Source: DASRBO01 sp035653595
GTDB lineage: Bacteria; Actinomycetota; Acidimicrobiia; Acidimicrobiales; JAJPHE01
Direction of reading: 5' to 3'
Length of the DNA stretch: 26,791 nucleotides
NCBI GenBank assembly: GCA_035653595.1
Contig: DASRBO010000189.1
Span: forward strand, 1 to 26,791
Shown one piece after another: positions 15,426 to 22,947 of this stretch. Every line of letters starts with the position of its first letter. Positions within the stretch are counted from its first letter, which is position 1. The translations under genes were made by a program, and so were the position numbers. The notes beneath the pieces are model-generated. The model was not told the origin of the DNA. It saw only the letters and a program-made list of their open reading frames with translations, and made no database searches.

Positions 15426-17600
15426 ATGCCCATCGCCATCTCCGACGCGCACGTGGAGCTCGAGTCGGTCGCTCGGAGCTTCCTGGACCGGGTCGGTGCT
15501 CAGGCCGAGGCCCGCGCCCTCCTCGATGCTCGTGAGGAGCGGTTGCCCGGATTCTGGGCCGACCTGGTGGACCTCGGTTGGCTGGGGCTCCACCTGCCCG
15601 AGGAGTACGGCGGGTCGGGATACGGTCTCCCCGAGCTGGTGGTCATCCTGCAGGAGCTCGGTCGGTCCCTCGCCCCCGGGCCGTTCCTGCCGACGGTCAT
15701 GGCGTCGAGTGTCATCGACGCCGCCGGCACCGACGCCCAGCGCAAGGAGCTCCTGCCCGCTCTGGCCGACGGGACCCGAGCGGGGGCGCTGGGGGTCGGG
15801 GGCTCCCTGACTCTGCGGGAGGGCCGCCTCGACGGCGACGGGGGCATCGTGCTGGGGGCGGGGTTGGCCGATCTCCTCCTCCTGGTGGCCGGCGAAGACA
15901 TCGTCGTTGTCGACAGGACCGCCAAGGGCCTGACCGTGAACGTTCCGTCGAACCTGGATCCGACCCGGCGCTCGGGCAGGGTCAGCGCCGAGGCGGTGGC
16001 GGTCGGTCCGGACAGGGTGTTGGCCGGCGTCGCCGCCAGGGCCACCGACCTGGCGAGGGTGCTGGTGGCGGCCGAGGCGGCCGGGGGCGCCCAGGCCTGC
16101 GTCGAGCGGGCCTCCGAGTACGCCAAGACCCGCGAGCAGTTCGGTCGGGTGATCGGGACCTACCAGGGCGTCAAACACCACTGCGCCAACATGCTCGTCG
16201 CCTCGGAGCTGGCGACCGCGGCCGTGTGGGACGCCGCCCGGGCGGTGGAGTCGGGAGAGGAGCAGCTGACCCTGGCCGCGGCGGTGGCGGCCGCCCAGGC
16301 CCTGGCCGGGTTCCTGCGGAACTCCCAGCTCCATATACAGGTCCACGGCGGGATCGGGTTCACGTGGGACCACGACGGCCACATGTTCCTGCGGCGGGCG
16401 GCGACCCTGGCGGCCGTCTTCGACGGCGACGCTGCCGCCCGGACCGTCACCCGGCAGTCGCTGGCTGGCACCAGGCGGGAGATGGGCCTCGCCCTGCCGC
16501 CCGAAGCGGAGGCGCTCCGACCCCAGATCCGGGCGGCGGCGCAGGAGATCGCCTCGCTGCCAGCCGATCAGCAGCGGGCCAGGCTCATCGACACCGGCTA
16601 CGTCATGCCTCACTGGCCCAAGCCGTGGGGTCTTGAGGCCAAGGCCCTCGAGCAGCTGGTCATCGACGAGGAGTTCGCCCGGGCCAAGGTCAACCGGCCC
16701 GGCTACGGGATCACCGGCTGGATAATCCTGACCCTCATCCAGCACGCCAACCCGGACCAGATCGCCCGGTGGGTCCGTCCGACCCTCGAGGGCGCGCTGG
16801 TGTGGTGCCAGCTGTTCAGCGAGCCCGACGCCGGATCCGACGCCGCCGGCATCCGCACCAGGGCCACGCGGGTCGATGGCGGCTTCCTCATCAACGGCCA
16901 GAAGGTCTGGACCAGCGGGGCCCAGTACTGCCACCGGGGCCTGGCCACCGTGCGCACCAACCCCGATGTGCCCAAGCACAACGGCATCACCACGGTGGTC
17001 ATCGACATGCACGCCGATGGGGTCGAGGTGCGGCCCCTCCGCGAGGCCTCGGGCCAGTCGATGTTCAACGAGGTCTTCTTCAACGACGTCTTCGTCCCTG
17101 ACGACGACGTTGTCGGTCCGGTGGACTCCGGATGGACCGTCGCCCGCTCGACGCTGGGGAACGAGAGAGTGAGCATCGGAGGGGGATCGGGCGTCCCCAT
17201 CTCCCTCGACCTGGTCAACCTGTTCCGCGACTATGGTCACAACCCGGACGGCAGCCCGAAGTCGGGCATGGAGGAGACGGTCGGTCGCCACGTGGCGGAG
17301 ACCCAGACCCTCAAGGTCCTCAACCTCCGGGCGGCGGCGCGGGCCGTAGCCGGGGGCGAGCCCGGGCCCGAGGGCAACGTCACCAAACTGGTGTCGGCGG
17401 AGAACATGCAGCGCTCGGCCGACATCGCCCTCCAGCTCATCGGCCCCGGCATCGCCACCAACGAAGGGGCGGCCGCCTTCGTCAACCAGGTGCTCATCTT
17501 CAGCCGGGCCATGACGATCGCCGGGGGCACCTCGGAGATCACCCGCAACCAGATCGGCGAGCGCATCCTCGGGCTGCCGAGGGATCCGCTGATCAAGTGA
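15426..17600 (+). CDS. Double-domain acyl-CoA dehydrogenase (FadE34-like)
   Basis: 724 residues, about twice a normal acyl-CoA dehydrogenase. The first unit (~1-345) has an N-terminal helical domain, a shortened middle domain without the usual FAD-contact motif, and the C-terminal signature AKTREQFGRVIGTYQGVKH with VHGGIGFTW (306-314). The second unit (~355-724) has the full middle motif FSEPDAGSD (464-472) and ends IAGGTSEITRNQIGERILG. At the place of the MCAD catalytic Glu376 the units carry Asp333 and Gly700. This fused plan is that of mycobacterial FadE34, which acts on CoA esters of steroid side chains. The adjacent P450 supports a steroid-like or branched acyl substrate; this remains inference. 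The ATG at 15426 has CGGAGG 8 nt upstream. The P450 gene starts 21 bp after the stop. Confidence 0.9.
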   Translation: MPIAISDAHVELESVARSFLDRVGAQAEARALLDAREERLPGFWADLVDLGWLGLHLPEEYGGSGYGLPELVVILQELGRSLAPGPFLPTVMASSVIDAAGTDAQRKELLPALADGTRAGALGVGGSLTLREGRLDGDGGIVLGAGLADLLLLVAGEDIVVVDRTAKGLTVNVPSNLDPTRRSGRVSAEAVAVGPDRVLAGVAARATDLARVLVAAEAAGGAQACVERASEYAKTREQFGRVIGTYQGVKHHCANMLVASELATAAVWDAARAVESGEEQLTLAAAVAAAQALAGFLRNSQLHIQVHGGIGFTWDHDGHMFLRRAATLAAVFDGDAAARTVTRQSLAGTRREMGLALPPEAEALRPQIRAAAQEIASLPADQQRARLIDTGYVMPHWPKPWGLEAKALEQLVIDEEFARAKVNRPGYGITGWIILTLIQHANPDQIARWVRPTLEGALVWCQLFSEPDAGSDAAGIRTRATRVDGGFLINGQKVWTSGAQYCHRGLATVRTNPDVPKHNGITTVVIDMHADGVEVRPLREASGQSMFNEVFFNDVFVPDDDVVGPVDSGWTVARSTLGNERVSIGGGSGVPISLDLVNLFRDYGHNPDGSPKSGMEETVGRHVAETQTLKVLNLRAAARAVAGGEPGPEGNVTKLVSAENMQRSADIALQLIGPGIATNEGAAAFVNQVLIFSRAMTIAGGTSEITRNQIGERILGLPRDPLIK

Positions 17601-17621
17601 CGGCAGGATAAGGGGGAGGAC

Positions 17622-18893
17622 GTGGACACTCTCGCGCCCAGCGGGCTGTCGGTCGGCAGCTCCGATTTCTGGCGCCGGCCGCTGGACGAGCGGATGGCGG
17701 ACCTGTCGGCGCTTCGGGAGGAGAACGGCCCTTTCTTCCCGGTGGAGCTTCAGGGCTTCGTAGGCGACAGCCACCCCTTCTACGCCGTGGTGGGCCATGC
17801 CGAGCTGGTCGAGATCAGCCGCCACCCGAAGGTGTTCTGCTCGGGCCAGGGGTCCATCGCCATCCAGGACATGCCCGAACAGGCAATGGAGTTCTTCGGC
17901 TCGCTGATCAACATGGACGACCCCCGCCACGCCAGGCTCCGCGGGATCGTGAACAGGTCGTTCATCCCCAAACGGCTCCAGGACGTCCTGGATTCGGTGG
18001 AGCGCATCTGCTCCGAGCTCATCGACGAGATGTGCGAGAAGGGGGAGGTCGACCTGGTCCCGGCCCTGGCGGCTCCATTCCCGCTCCTCGTCATCTGCGA
18101 AATGATGGGCATCCCGCGGTCCGAGTTCGGCACGGTGCTCGAATCGACCAACATCATCCTGGGTGCCGGCGACCCCGAGATGCTCGGCGGACGGGAGCCC
18201 TTCGGGGCCATCTTCGAGGCGGGCATCACCCTCACCGGGCTCATGAACGAGCTGGCCACCGAGCGGCGCAAGAACCCGACCGACGACCTGACCTCTGCCC
18301 TTGTCCACGCCAACATCGACGGCGAGTTCCTAACCCCGGAGGAGATCGGCCCCTTCTTCATCCTCCTGGCCGTGGCCGGCAACGACACGACCCGCACCGC
18401 CACCTCGATCGGCATGCATCTCCTGGGCGAGCACCCCGACCAGCGGAGGCTCTGGCAGGACGACATGGATGCAGTCACCGCCACGGCGGTGGAGGAGATC
18501 GTCCGTTACGGCTCGCCGGTGACCTTCATGCGCCGCACCGTCACCCACAGGACCGAGCTGTCCGGCCATACCTTCGAGGCGGGGGAGAAGGTGGTCCTCT
18601 TCTACGGCGCCGCCAACCGCGATCCGGCCGCTTTCAAGGATCCCGACGTGTTCGACGTCCGCCGCGACCCGAACCCCCATGTGGGCTTCGGCGGCCCCGG
18701 GCCCCACTTCTGCCTCGGCGCCCACCTCGCTCGGAGGGAGCTCTCGATCGTCTTCCGGCAGCTGTTCGACCGTCTCCGCGACATCGAGCCCGCCGGGCCG
18801 CCGGTCCACCTCGAGGCCAACGGGATCCCTCTGGTCGGCGGGGTCAAGCACCTTCCGGTCCGGTTCACGCCGACCGCGCCGGCACGGTCCTGA
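17622..18893 (+). CDS. Cytochrome P450 (CYP125/142/124-like)
   Basis: 423 residues, a soluble bacterial haem monooxygenase. The haem-binding loop is FGGPGPHFCLGAHLAR with Cys364. The I-helix oxygen-activation motif is AGNDTT (N254, D255, T256, T257) and the K-helix ExxR is E292-R295. The haem loop and the C-terminal LVGGVKHLPVRFTP resemble actinobacterial CYP125, CYP142 and CYP124, which oxidise the terminal methyl of sterol or branched side chains. Hydroxylation followed by oxidation to an acid, CoA activation and dehydrogenation by the preceding FadE34-like protein would be a coherent route. Redox partners and the CoA ligase are not in the window. The GTG at 17622 follows GGGGGAGG by only 2 nt, but the N-terminal length fits the family. 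Its stop is 5 bp before the TetR start. Confidence 0.9.
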   Translation: MDTLAPSGLSVGSSDFWRRPLDERMADLSALREENGPFFPVELQGFVGDSHPFYAVVGHAELVEISRHPKVFCSGQGSIAIQDMPEQAMEFFGSLINMDDPRHARLRGIVNRSFIPKRLQDVLDSVERICSELIDEMCEKGEVDLVPALAAPFPLLVICEMMGIPRSEFGTVLESTNIILGAGDPEMLGGREPFGAIFEAGITLTGLMNELATERRKNPTDDLTSALVHANIDGEFLTPEEIGPFFILLAVAGNDTTRTATSIGMHLLGEHPDQRRLWQDDMDAVTATAVEEIVRYGSPVTFMRRTVTHRTELSGHTFEAGEKVVLFYGAANRDPAAFKDPDVFDVRRDPNPHVGFGGPGPHFCLGAHLARRELSIVFRQLFDRLRDIEPAGPPVHLEANGIPLVGGVKHLPVRFTPTAPARS

Positions 18894-18898
18894 CCGGT

Positions 18899-19699
18899 TT
18901 GGCCCCGACCGAGGTCCGGGTACCCGCCGCCGAGGCGGGGGCCGGCCGGACGAACTCCCGCTCCGCCCTGCTTCGGGCAGCGGTTGAGGTCTTCACCGAG
19001 CGCGGCTACGAGGCGGCCACGGTGGCCGACATCGCTGAACGGGCCGGGGTCACGACCGGCGCCCTTTATGCCCACTTCGGCGGCAAGCTGGACCTCCTCC
19101 TGCAGAGCCTCGGCTTCAAGTCGGTCGAGGAGTTCGCCCGCGACTCGCTGGCCGGCGTAACCGATCCCCAGGAAGAGGCGGCCATCCTGGGACGGGGGCT
19201 GGCAAAGGCTCCGTCCGGGGAAGCGATCCTGCTCCTCGACGTCATCGTCACCGCCAGGCGTGACCGGCAGCTGGCGGACCGGACCCGCCGGCTGCTGACG
19301 GTCAAGATCGATGAGCTCGCCGCCGCCGTCCGCCGGGCGGCCGATGGCGGCTTCATCACCCCGGTGCTGTCGCCGACCGATCTGGCCCGCCTCGTCACGG
19401 TCATCTCGCTGGGCAAGTTGGTGATGGCGGCGATCGATGAGCCCCTTCCGTCCGACGACGCCTTCGTAGAACTCGTCGAGGCGCTGGCCTTCCCGTCGGC
19501 CGAGGTGGGCAGGCGGGACCACTCGTCGGGGGGGTCCCTGGCCGAGGTCGCCTACCGGGCCGCCAAACTCGGTGAGGCCCGAGCCGGTTTCGAGGCTGCG
19601 GTCAGGGCGGGCAGTCGCTCGGGGCTCAGCCTGCGCCGGCTGGCCGAAGCCTCCGGGGTATCCCACGAGCGGATCCGGCGCATACTCCGACAGCCCTAG
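18899..19699 (+). CDS. TetR-family regulator with extra C-terminal helix-turn-helix
   Basis: 266 residues, against about 190-220 for most of the family. The N-terminal DNA-binding domain (~20-66) reads NSRSALLRAAVEVFTERGYE, then TVADIAERAGVTTGALYAHF, the standard TetR pattern. A helical ligand/dimer domain follows to about 200. The last ~30 residues, SGLSLRRLAEASGVSHERIR..., look like a second, separate helix-turn-helix. No ATG or GTG occurs before the DNA-binding domain. TTG at 18899, 5 bp after the P450 stop, is the best start, and translation probably depends on reinitiation after the P450. As the last gene of the operon it likely responds to the P450/dehydrogenase substrate. It ends before a strong hairpin at 19744-19774. 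Confidence 0.85.
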   Translation: MAPTEVRVPAAEAGAGRTNSRSALLRAAVEVFTERGYEAATVADIAERAGVTTGALYAHFGGKLDLLLQSLGFKSVEEFARDSLAGVTDPQEEAAILGRGLAKAPSGEAILLLDVIVTARRDRQLADRTRRLLTVKIDELAAAVRRAADGGFITPVLSPTDLARLVTVISLGKLVMAAIDEPLPSDDAFVELVEALAFPSAEVGRRDHSSGGSLAEVAYRAAKLGEARAGFEAAVRAGSRSGLSLRRLAEASGVSHERIRRILRQP

Positions 19700-19743
19700 G
19701 GGGCCGCCGCCCTGGCCGTCCAGCACTCCGGGCTAAGAACGAC

Positions 19744-19774
19744 AACCGGTGCGGCGTCAGCGCCGCACCGGGTT
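19744..19774. terminator. Bidirectional terminator hairpin
   Basis: The arms AACCGGTGCGGCG (19744-19756) and CGCCGCACCGGGTT (19761-19774) pair almost perfectly, with one bulged C, around the loop TCAG. AA/TT at the ends give short A/T tracts on both strands. It sits between the convergent TetR and SRPBCC genes. Confidence 0.75.
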
Positions 19775-19786
19775 GCCGTCGGCTGC

Positions 19787-20269
19787 TCAGGCTCCTCCGC
19801 CGAACAGGTCGGCGAAGCGCCGGAGGTAAAGCGGCCAACCCTGGTCGCCACCGACCCCTTCGCGAATTCCCTCCCAACCCTCGCCGTGGCGCTCGATGTT
19901 GCGGTGTTCGAGCTCCACCCGGGTGCGATCCGGTGCCTCGGCCACGAAGCGCACCTCCACCTCGCTGGTCCGGGCCGGATCGGCCTCGATCTGCCAGGCC
20001 GGGCTGATGTCCCAGCTGAACACCACCCGGTCGGGCGGCTCGTAGACGAGGATGCGGCCCCAGCGGGACACGCTCCCATCCACTCCCCGGTCGTAAAGGT
20101 GGCCGCCGACGTGGCGTTCGAAGACCGTTTCGGCGATCTGGGCGCTGAGCAGGTTGTGCTCGGGCGGCTTGAACCTCCCGAAGTCCTCGGTGAAGACCTG
20201 GAAGGCCTTCTCGATCGCCGCGTCCACCACGATCGAGTGCTGTACGGTCGTTGTCGACGGCTGGCTCAT
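19787..20269 (-). CDS. SRPBCC (AHSA1-like) protein
   Basis: 160 residues. The START/Bet v1-like hydrophobic-pocket fold is indicated by the N-terminal HSIVVDAAIEKAFQVFTEDF, the central GRILVYEPPDRVVFSWDIS and VEVRFVAEAPDRTRVELEHR, and the C-terminal helix GWPLYLRRFADLF. Proteins of this AHSA1 group are frequently encoded with an ArsR repressor and are thought to bind small hydrophobic ligands; no enzyme activity can be named. The ATG overlaps the ArsR stop by 4 nt (20266-20269), so it is translated with the repressor. The terminator at 19744-19774 ends the pair. Confidence 0.87.
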   Translation of the reverse strand: MSQPSTTTVQHSIVVDAAIEKAFQVFTEDFGRFKPPEHNLLSAQIAETVFERHVGGHLYDRGVDGSVSRWGRILVYEPPDRVVFSWDISPAWQIEADPARTSEVEVRFVAEAPDRTRVELEHRNIERHGEGWEGIREGVGGDQGWPLYLRRFADLFGGGA

Positions 20270-20598
20270 GTGTCCTCCTCGTTGTCGTGATCGTCACTGA
20301 CTTGCTCGGCGGTCACCTTGTAGGCCGCCAAGGCCTGGGACCAGAACCGGTCGAGGTGGTCGCGCAGCCTGGCCAGGCCCTCCGGATCGACCCGGTAGAT
20401 CCGGCGGTTGCCCACGGCCCGGTCGATCACCAGGCCGGCGTCCTTGAGCACCCTCAGATGCTGGGAGACGGCGGGGCGACTGACCGGCAGGAGGCCGGCC
20501 AGTTCCACCACCGCTCGGGGCCGCTCCACCAGATGCTCGATGATGGCCAGGCGGGTCGGGTCGCCCAACGCCAGCAACGACTCGGATCGGTAAGCCAT
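20266..20598 (-). CDS. ArsR-family winged-helix repressor
   Basis: 110 residues. The domain runs LLALGDPTRLAIIEHLVERP, VVELAGLLPVSRPAVSQHLR, VLKDAGLVIDRAVGNRRIYR, a textbook ArsR winged helix. There are no Cys clusters or His-rich metal sites, so it is not a metal sensor. This fits the subgroup that controls SRPBCC genes. The ATG at 20598 lies only 11 bp after a strong -10 (TAGACT), so the transcript is nearly leaderless and no ribosome-binding site is needed. An 18-20 bp dyad overlaps the -10, as expected for self-repression. The gene overlaps the SRPBCC gene by 4 nt. Confidence 0.92.
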   Translation of the reverse strand: MAYRSESLLALGDPTRLAIIEHLVERPRAVVELAGLLPVSRPAVSQHLRVLKDAGLVIDRAVGNRRIYRVDPEGLARLRDHLDRFWSQALAAYKVTAEQVSDDHDNEEDT

Positions 20599-20604
20599 GA
20601 TCGA

Positions 20605-20624
20605 CGGTCAGTCTACACTTACCG
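20605..20624. promoter_or_regulatory. Candidate ArsR operator
   Basis: The sequence reads as CGGTNAGT-N4-ACTNACCG, a 20-bp dyad with seven matched positions per half. It covers the -10 of the ArsR promoter and ends 7 bp from the start codon, so bound repressor would block transcription. Confidence 0.65.
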
Positions 20625-20637
20625 ACCGGCGGGTCAA
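20610..20637 (-). promoter_or_regulatory. Promoter of the ArsR-SRPBCC operon
   Basis: On the minus strand TTGACC (20632-20637) and TAGACT (20610-20615) are 16 bp apart. The predicted transcript start is about 20603, leaving a leader of only around five bases before ATG. Confidence 0.7.
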
Positions 20638-20650
20638 GGGGCGAACGGCC

Positions 20651-20668
20651 TGAGCGTCGGAGCGCTCA
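20651..20668 (-). terminator. Short hairpin at the GNAT stop codon
   Basis: TGAGCG (20651-20656) pairs with CGCTCA (20663-20668) around a 6-nt loop, overlapping the GNAT stop codon and lying just upstream of the ArsR promoter. There is no T-tract. Confidence 0.33.
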
Positions 20669-21187
20669 TGAGAGCTGCTTGGCGTAACGGACCTCGGTCA
20701 GCGGCGCCCCGGTGAAGTCGTCCTGCTGGACGGCGCCGTCCGCCTCCCACCCCCGCTTCTCATAAAACCTGCGGGCGGGGACGTTGGTCTCGAGGGTCCA
20801 CAGCACGGCGCTGTGGTACCCGATCCGCCGGAGCTCGGCCTCGGCGGCGGCGATCAGCTCGGTACCCACCCCGCTGCCCCACGTCGACGGGGCGACGTTG
20901 ATCATCCAGAGCTCGCCCCGGGCCGGATCGCGCCCGCCCCGCTCGAAGCCGAGGGTGGCGATGCCGATCACACCGTCGTCGTCCTCGCTGACCAGGTGCC
21001 TTACCGAGCGGGGCGATGCGGCCGAGTGCGCCAGCCGGTCCGTCCACTCCCGCCCCCGCTGTTCCTCATCGAGGCTGTCGAGGTAGCTGTCGGGCATCTG
21101 GCCCCGGTAGGCGGCCCGCCACGCCTCGACATGGATCCGGCCCATGGCAGGGCCGTCGCCGACCACCGCCGGGCGGACCCGCCTCAT
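20666..21187 (-). CDS. GNAT-family N-acetyltransferase
   Basis: 173 residues. The acetyl-CoA-binding motif A is WMINVAPSTWGSGVGTELIA, with the Q/RxxGxG loop in the form TWGSGVG. The N-terminal MRRVRPAVVGDGPAMGRIHVEAW and the C-terminal NVPARRFYEKRGWEADG are typical of the fold. It should transfer an acetyl group to an amine of a small molecule or protein; the substrate is unknown. The ATG at 21187 overlaps the GH36 stop (ATGA, 21184-21187), so it is the last gene of the GH36 unit. Upstream in-frame starts would lie inside GH36 and add an Arg-rich tail. Confidence 0.88.
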   Translation of the reverse strand: MRRVRPAVVGDGPAMGRIHVEAWRAAYRGQMPDSYLDSLDEEQRGREWTDRLAHSAASPRSVRHLVSEDDDGVIGIATLGFERGGRDPARGELWMINVAPSTWGSGVGTELIAAAEAELRRIGYHSAVLWTLETNVPARRFYEKRGWEADGAVQQDDFTGAPLTEVRYAKQLS

Positions 21188-22932
21188 GTCCACTCCGATG
21201 CACCAGACCTGGCGTCGACGTTCAGGGAGCGACCACCGGCGGCCATCCGGGTGGGCACCGCTGCGGTCATCCGATCCACTACCAGCGGTGTGCGGCCGAG
21301 GCGCGCTTCGGCGTCGCAGGCCCGCCCGAGGGTCAGAACCCGGCCGAGCAGATCGCGGGCGTCGTCGCCGAGGAGGGCGAGATCGTCGGAAACCAGTGCC
21401 ATCCCGCCCGACAGACCGACCACCCGGGCCCAGGTACGGGCGGCGGTCGGGGCCAGCTCGGTCGAGGTCTGCCGCAGCATCAGGCAATCAGGATCGTTCA
21501 GCCACAGCCGTCGGTGCATGAACGACCGACCCAGTGTGCTGGCCAGGGCGTGCAGGGTCGCCGGCTGGGTCGAGAGATAACCGGGCACCGCTTCCTCGGC
21601 CGGATCCAGCGACCAAAGCGGGGCGACGTCCTGGCCGATCCTCACCGCGTCGACCACACCCACCACGTGGGCCAGGGGCACCCCGCAACCGAGCAGGAAG
21701 GCCTCCGGGCCTGTCCCGCGTCGGATGGCTTCGAACCCGGCCCGCACCCGTTGGGCCGGCGTGACTCCTGGGTCGGACCAGGTGCCCTCGGCAGCCGGGG
21801 CGAAGGTGAAGTCGAGCTTCAGATAGTCAAAGCCGGCCCCGGTGAGTCGCCCCGCCGTCTCCTCGAGGTGAGCCAGCACGTCGGGACGGGTCGTGTCGAG
21901 GCAGTACATCAGCCCGCCGCGCCCTCCACCCCAGGGCGGGCTGAACCAAACGTGCAGCGGTCGACCGTCACCGCTCCACCGGGCGAGCCAGTCCGGACGG
22001 GTCCCCGCCACCTCCGAGTCGGGGGCGACGAGGAAGGGCGCCAACCAGATGCCGGCCCGCAGGCCATGGTTGCGAATCGAGTCCGCCATCGCCCTCACCC
22101 CGCCCGGGAACCGGTCGTTGGTGTGCAGCCAGTCGCCGATCCCCGCCTGGTAGCCGTCGTCCACCTGGAACACCTCGAAGGGCCACTGCCGGGCCAGCGC
22201 GAGGTTGGCCGCCAGACCGGCGTCGCTGACGCGGTGGAAGTAGTGGTACCAGGAGCACCACCCCACCTGGTATCCCGCGGTCGTCCGGGCCGAGCCCGAC
22301 GATCCGACCCGGTCGGCCCAGGTCTCGAGCAGGGCGTCGACGCCTCCCTCGGGGCCGGTCATGGCGATCACGTCGTCGAGGTCCAAGGTCTGCCCGGAGG
22401 ACAGGTCAGCGTCGATGAACGCCTCGACCAAGGTGGACGCGGCGCCGTCGGGGCCGACGTCCACCCGGAAGCACCCGTCGTGGCGGCCCGAGCCCTCGAA
22501 GCCGAGGAGCACTGCCTCACCGTCCTCATCGGTCAGGACCGTGACCCATTCGGAGCGCAGCTGGGTGGGCGAATCGACGATGCGCTGGTCGGAGTGGTGC
22601 GCTGCCCTCAGCATCTCCGCTCCCCCCGCCGCTGAGGGGTCGCGGTCCTCGCCGAGCACGGCTACGCCCGTGGGCGACCAGGACTGGTAGCCGTGCCTCC
22701 ACACCCTCACTAAGCCGTTGGTGGTCAGGCCGAGCTCGACGGCCACCGAGCGCAGCCGCACCGGTTCGGCCCCGCCGTTGGTCACGGCCCAGCGCAGGCG
22801 GGCCTGCAGCCCCTCGGCGGGCCCGTCCCAGGTCGCGTCCAGCACCACCGGACCGAGCTGGCCACCGCCCGCCTCAGATCTGTACCGCCGACCGGATGCT
22901 TCGGCCGAGCAGCCCCTCGGCTCGAACCTCAC
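21184..22932 (-). CDS. GH36-family glycosidase (alpha-galactosidase-like)
   Basis: 582 residues, probably cytoplasmic as no signal peptide is seen. After an N-terminal beta-sandwich the (beta/alpha)8 barrel starts at VGWCSWYHYF, followed by FEVFQVDDGYQ and GIWLAPFL. The nucleophile is D374 in YLKLDFTF and the acid/base D435 in RIGQDVAP; both match the GH36/GH-D clan. Many GH36 members are alpha-galactosidases, and others act on alpha-N-acetylgalactosaminides or on raffinose-type sugars, so the exact sugar is open. The GTG start at 22932 is 15 bp after the stop of the DsbA-like gene. No sugar transporter or regulator accompanies it here, which is unusual for a catabolic glycosidase. Confidence 0.88.
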   Translation of the reverse strand: MRFEPRGCSAEASGRRYRSEAGGGQLGPVVLDATWDGPAEGLQARLRWAVTNGGAEPVRLRSVAVELGLTTNGLVRVWRHGYQSWSPTGVAVLGEDRDPSAAGGAEMLRAAHHSDQRIVDSPTQLRSEWVTVLTDEDGEAVLLGFEGSGRHDGCFRVDVGPDGAASTLVEAFIDADLSSGQTLDLDDVIAMTGPEGGVDALLETWADRVGSSGSARTTAGYQVGWCSWYHYFHRVSDAGLAANLALARQWPFEVFQVDDGYQAGIGDWLHTNDRFPGGVRAMADSIRNHGLRAGIWLAPFLVAPDSEVAGTRPDWLARWSGDGRPLHVWFSPPWGGGRGGLMYCLDTTRPDVLAHLEETAGRLTGAGFDYLKLDFTFAPAAEGTWSDPGVTPAQRVRAGFEAIRRGTGPEAFLLGCGVPLAHVVGVVDAVRIGQDVAPLWSLDPAEEAVPGYLSTQPATLHALASTLGRSFMHRRLWLNDPDCLMLRQTSTELAPTAARTWARVVGLSGGMALVSDDLALLGDDARDLLGRVLTLGRACDAEARLGRTPLVVDRMTAAVPTRMAAGGRSLNVDARSGASEWT

Positions 22933-22947
22933 CCTGGATCGATCGGA

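Noticed and set aside
15363..18308. A 981-codon open frame on the minus strand, the longest in the window.
   Set aside because: It lies opposite the dehydrogenase and P450 genes, which have clear domains. Its product is low-complexity Gly/Arg/Val/Pro with no family, as expected for an antisense frame in high-GC DNA.
18032..18898. A long upstream extension of the TetR frame inside the P450 gene.
   Set aside because: The added residues are Arg/Pro-rich and out of frame with the P450; the TetR domain begins only after the P450 stop codon.
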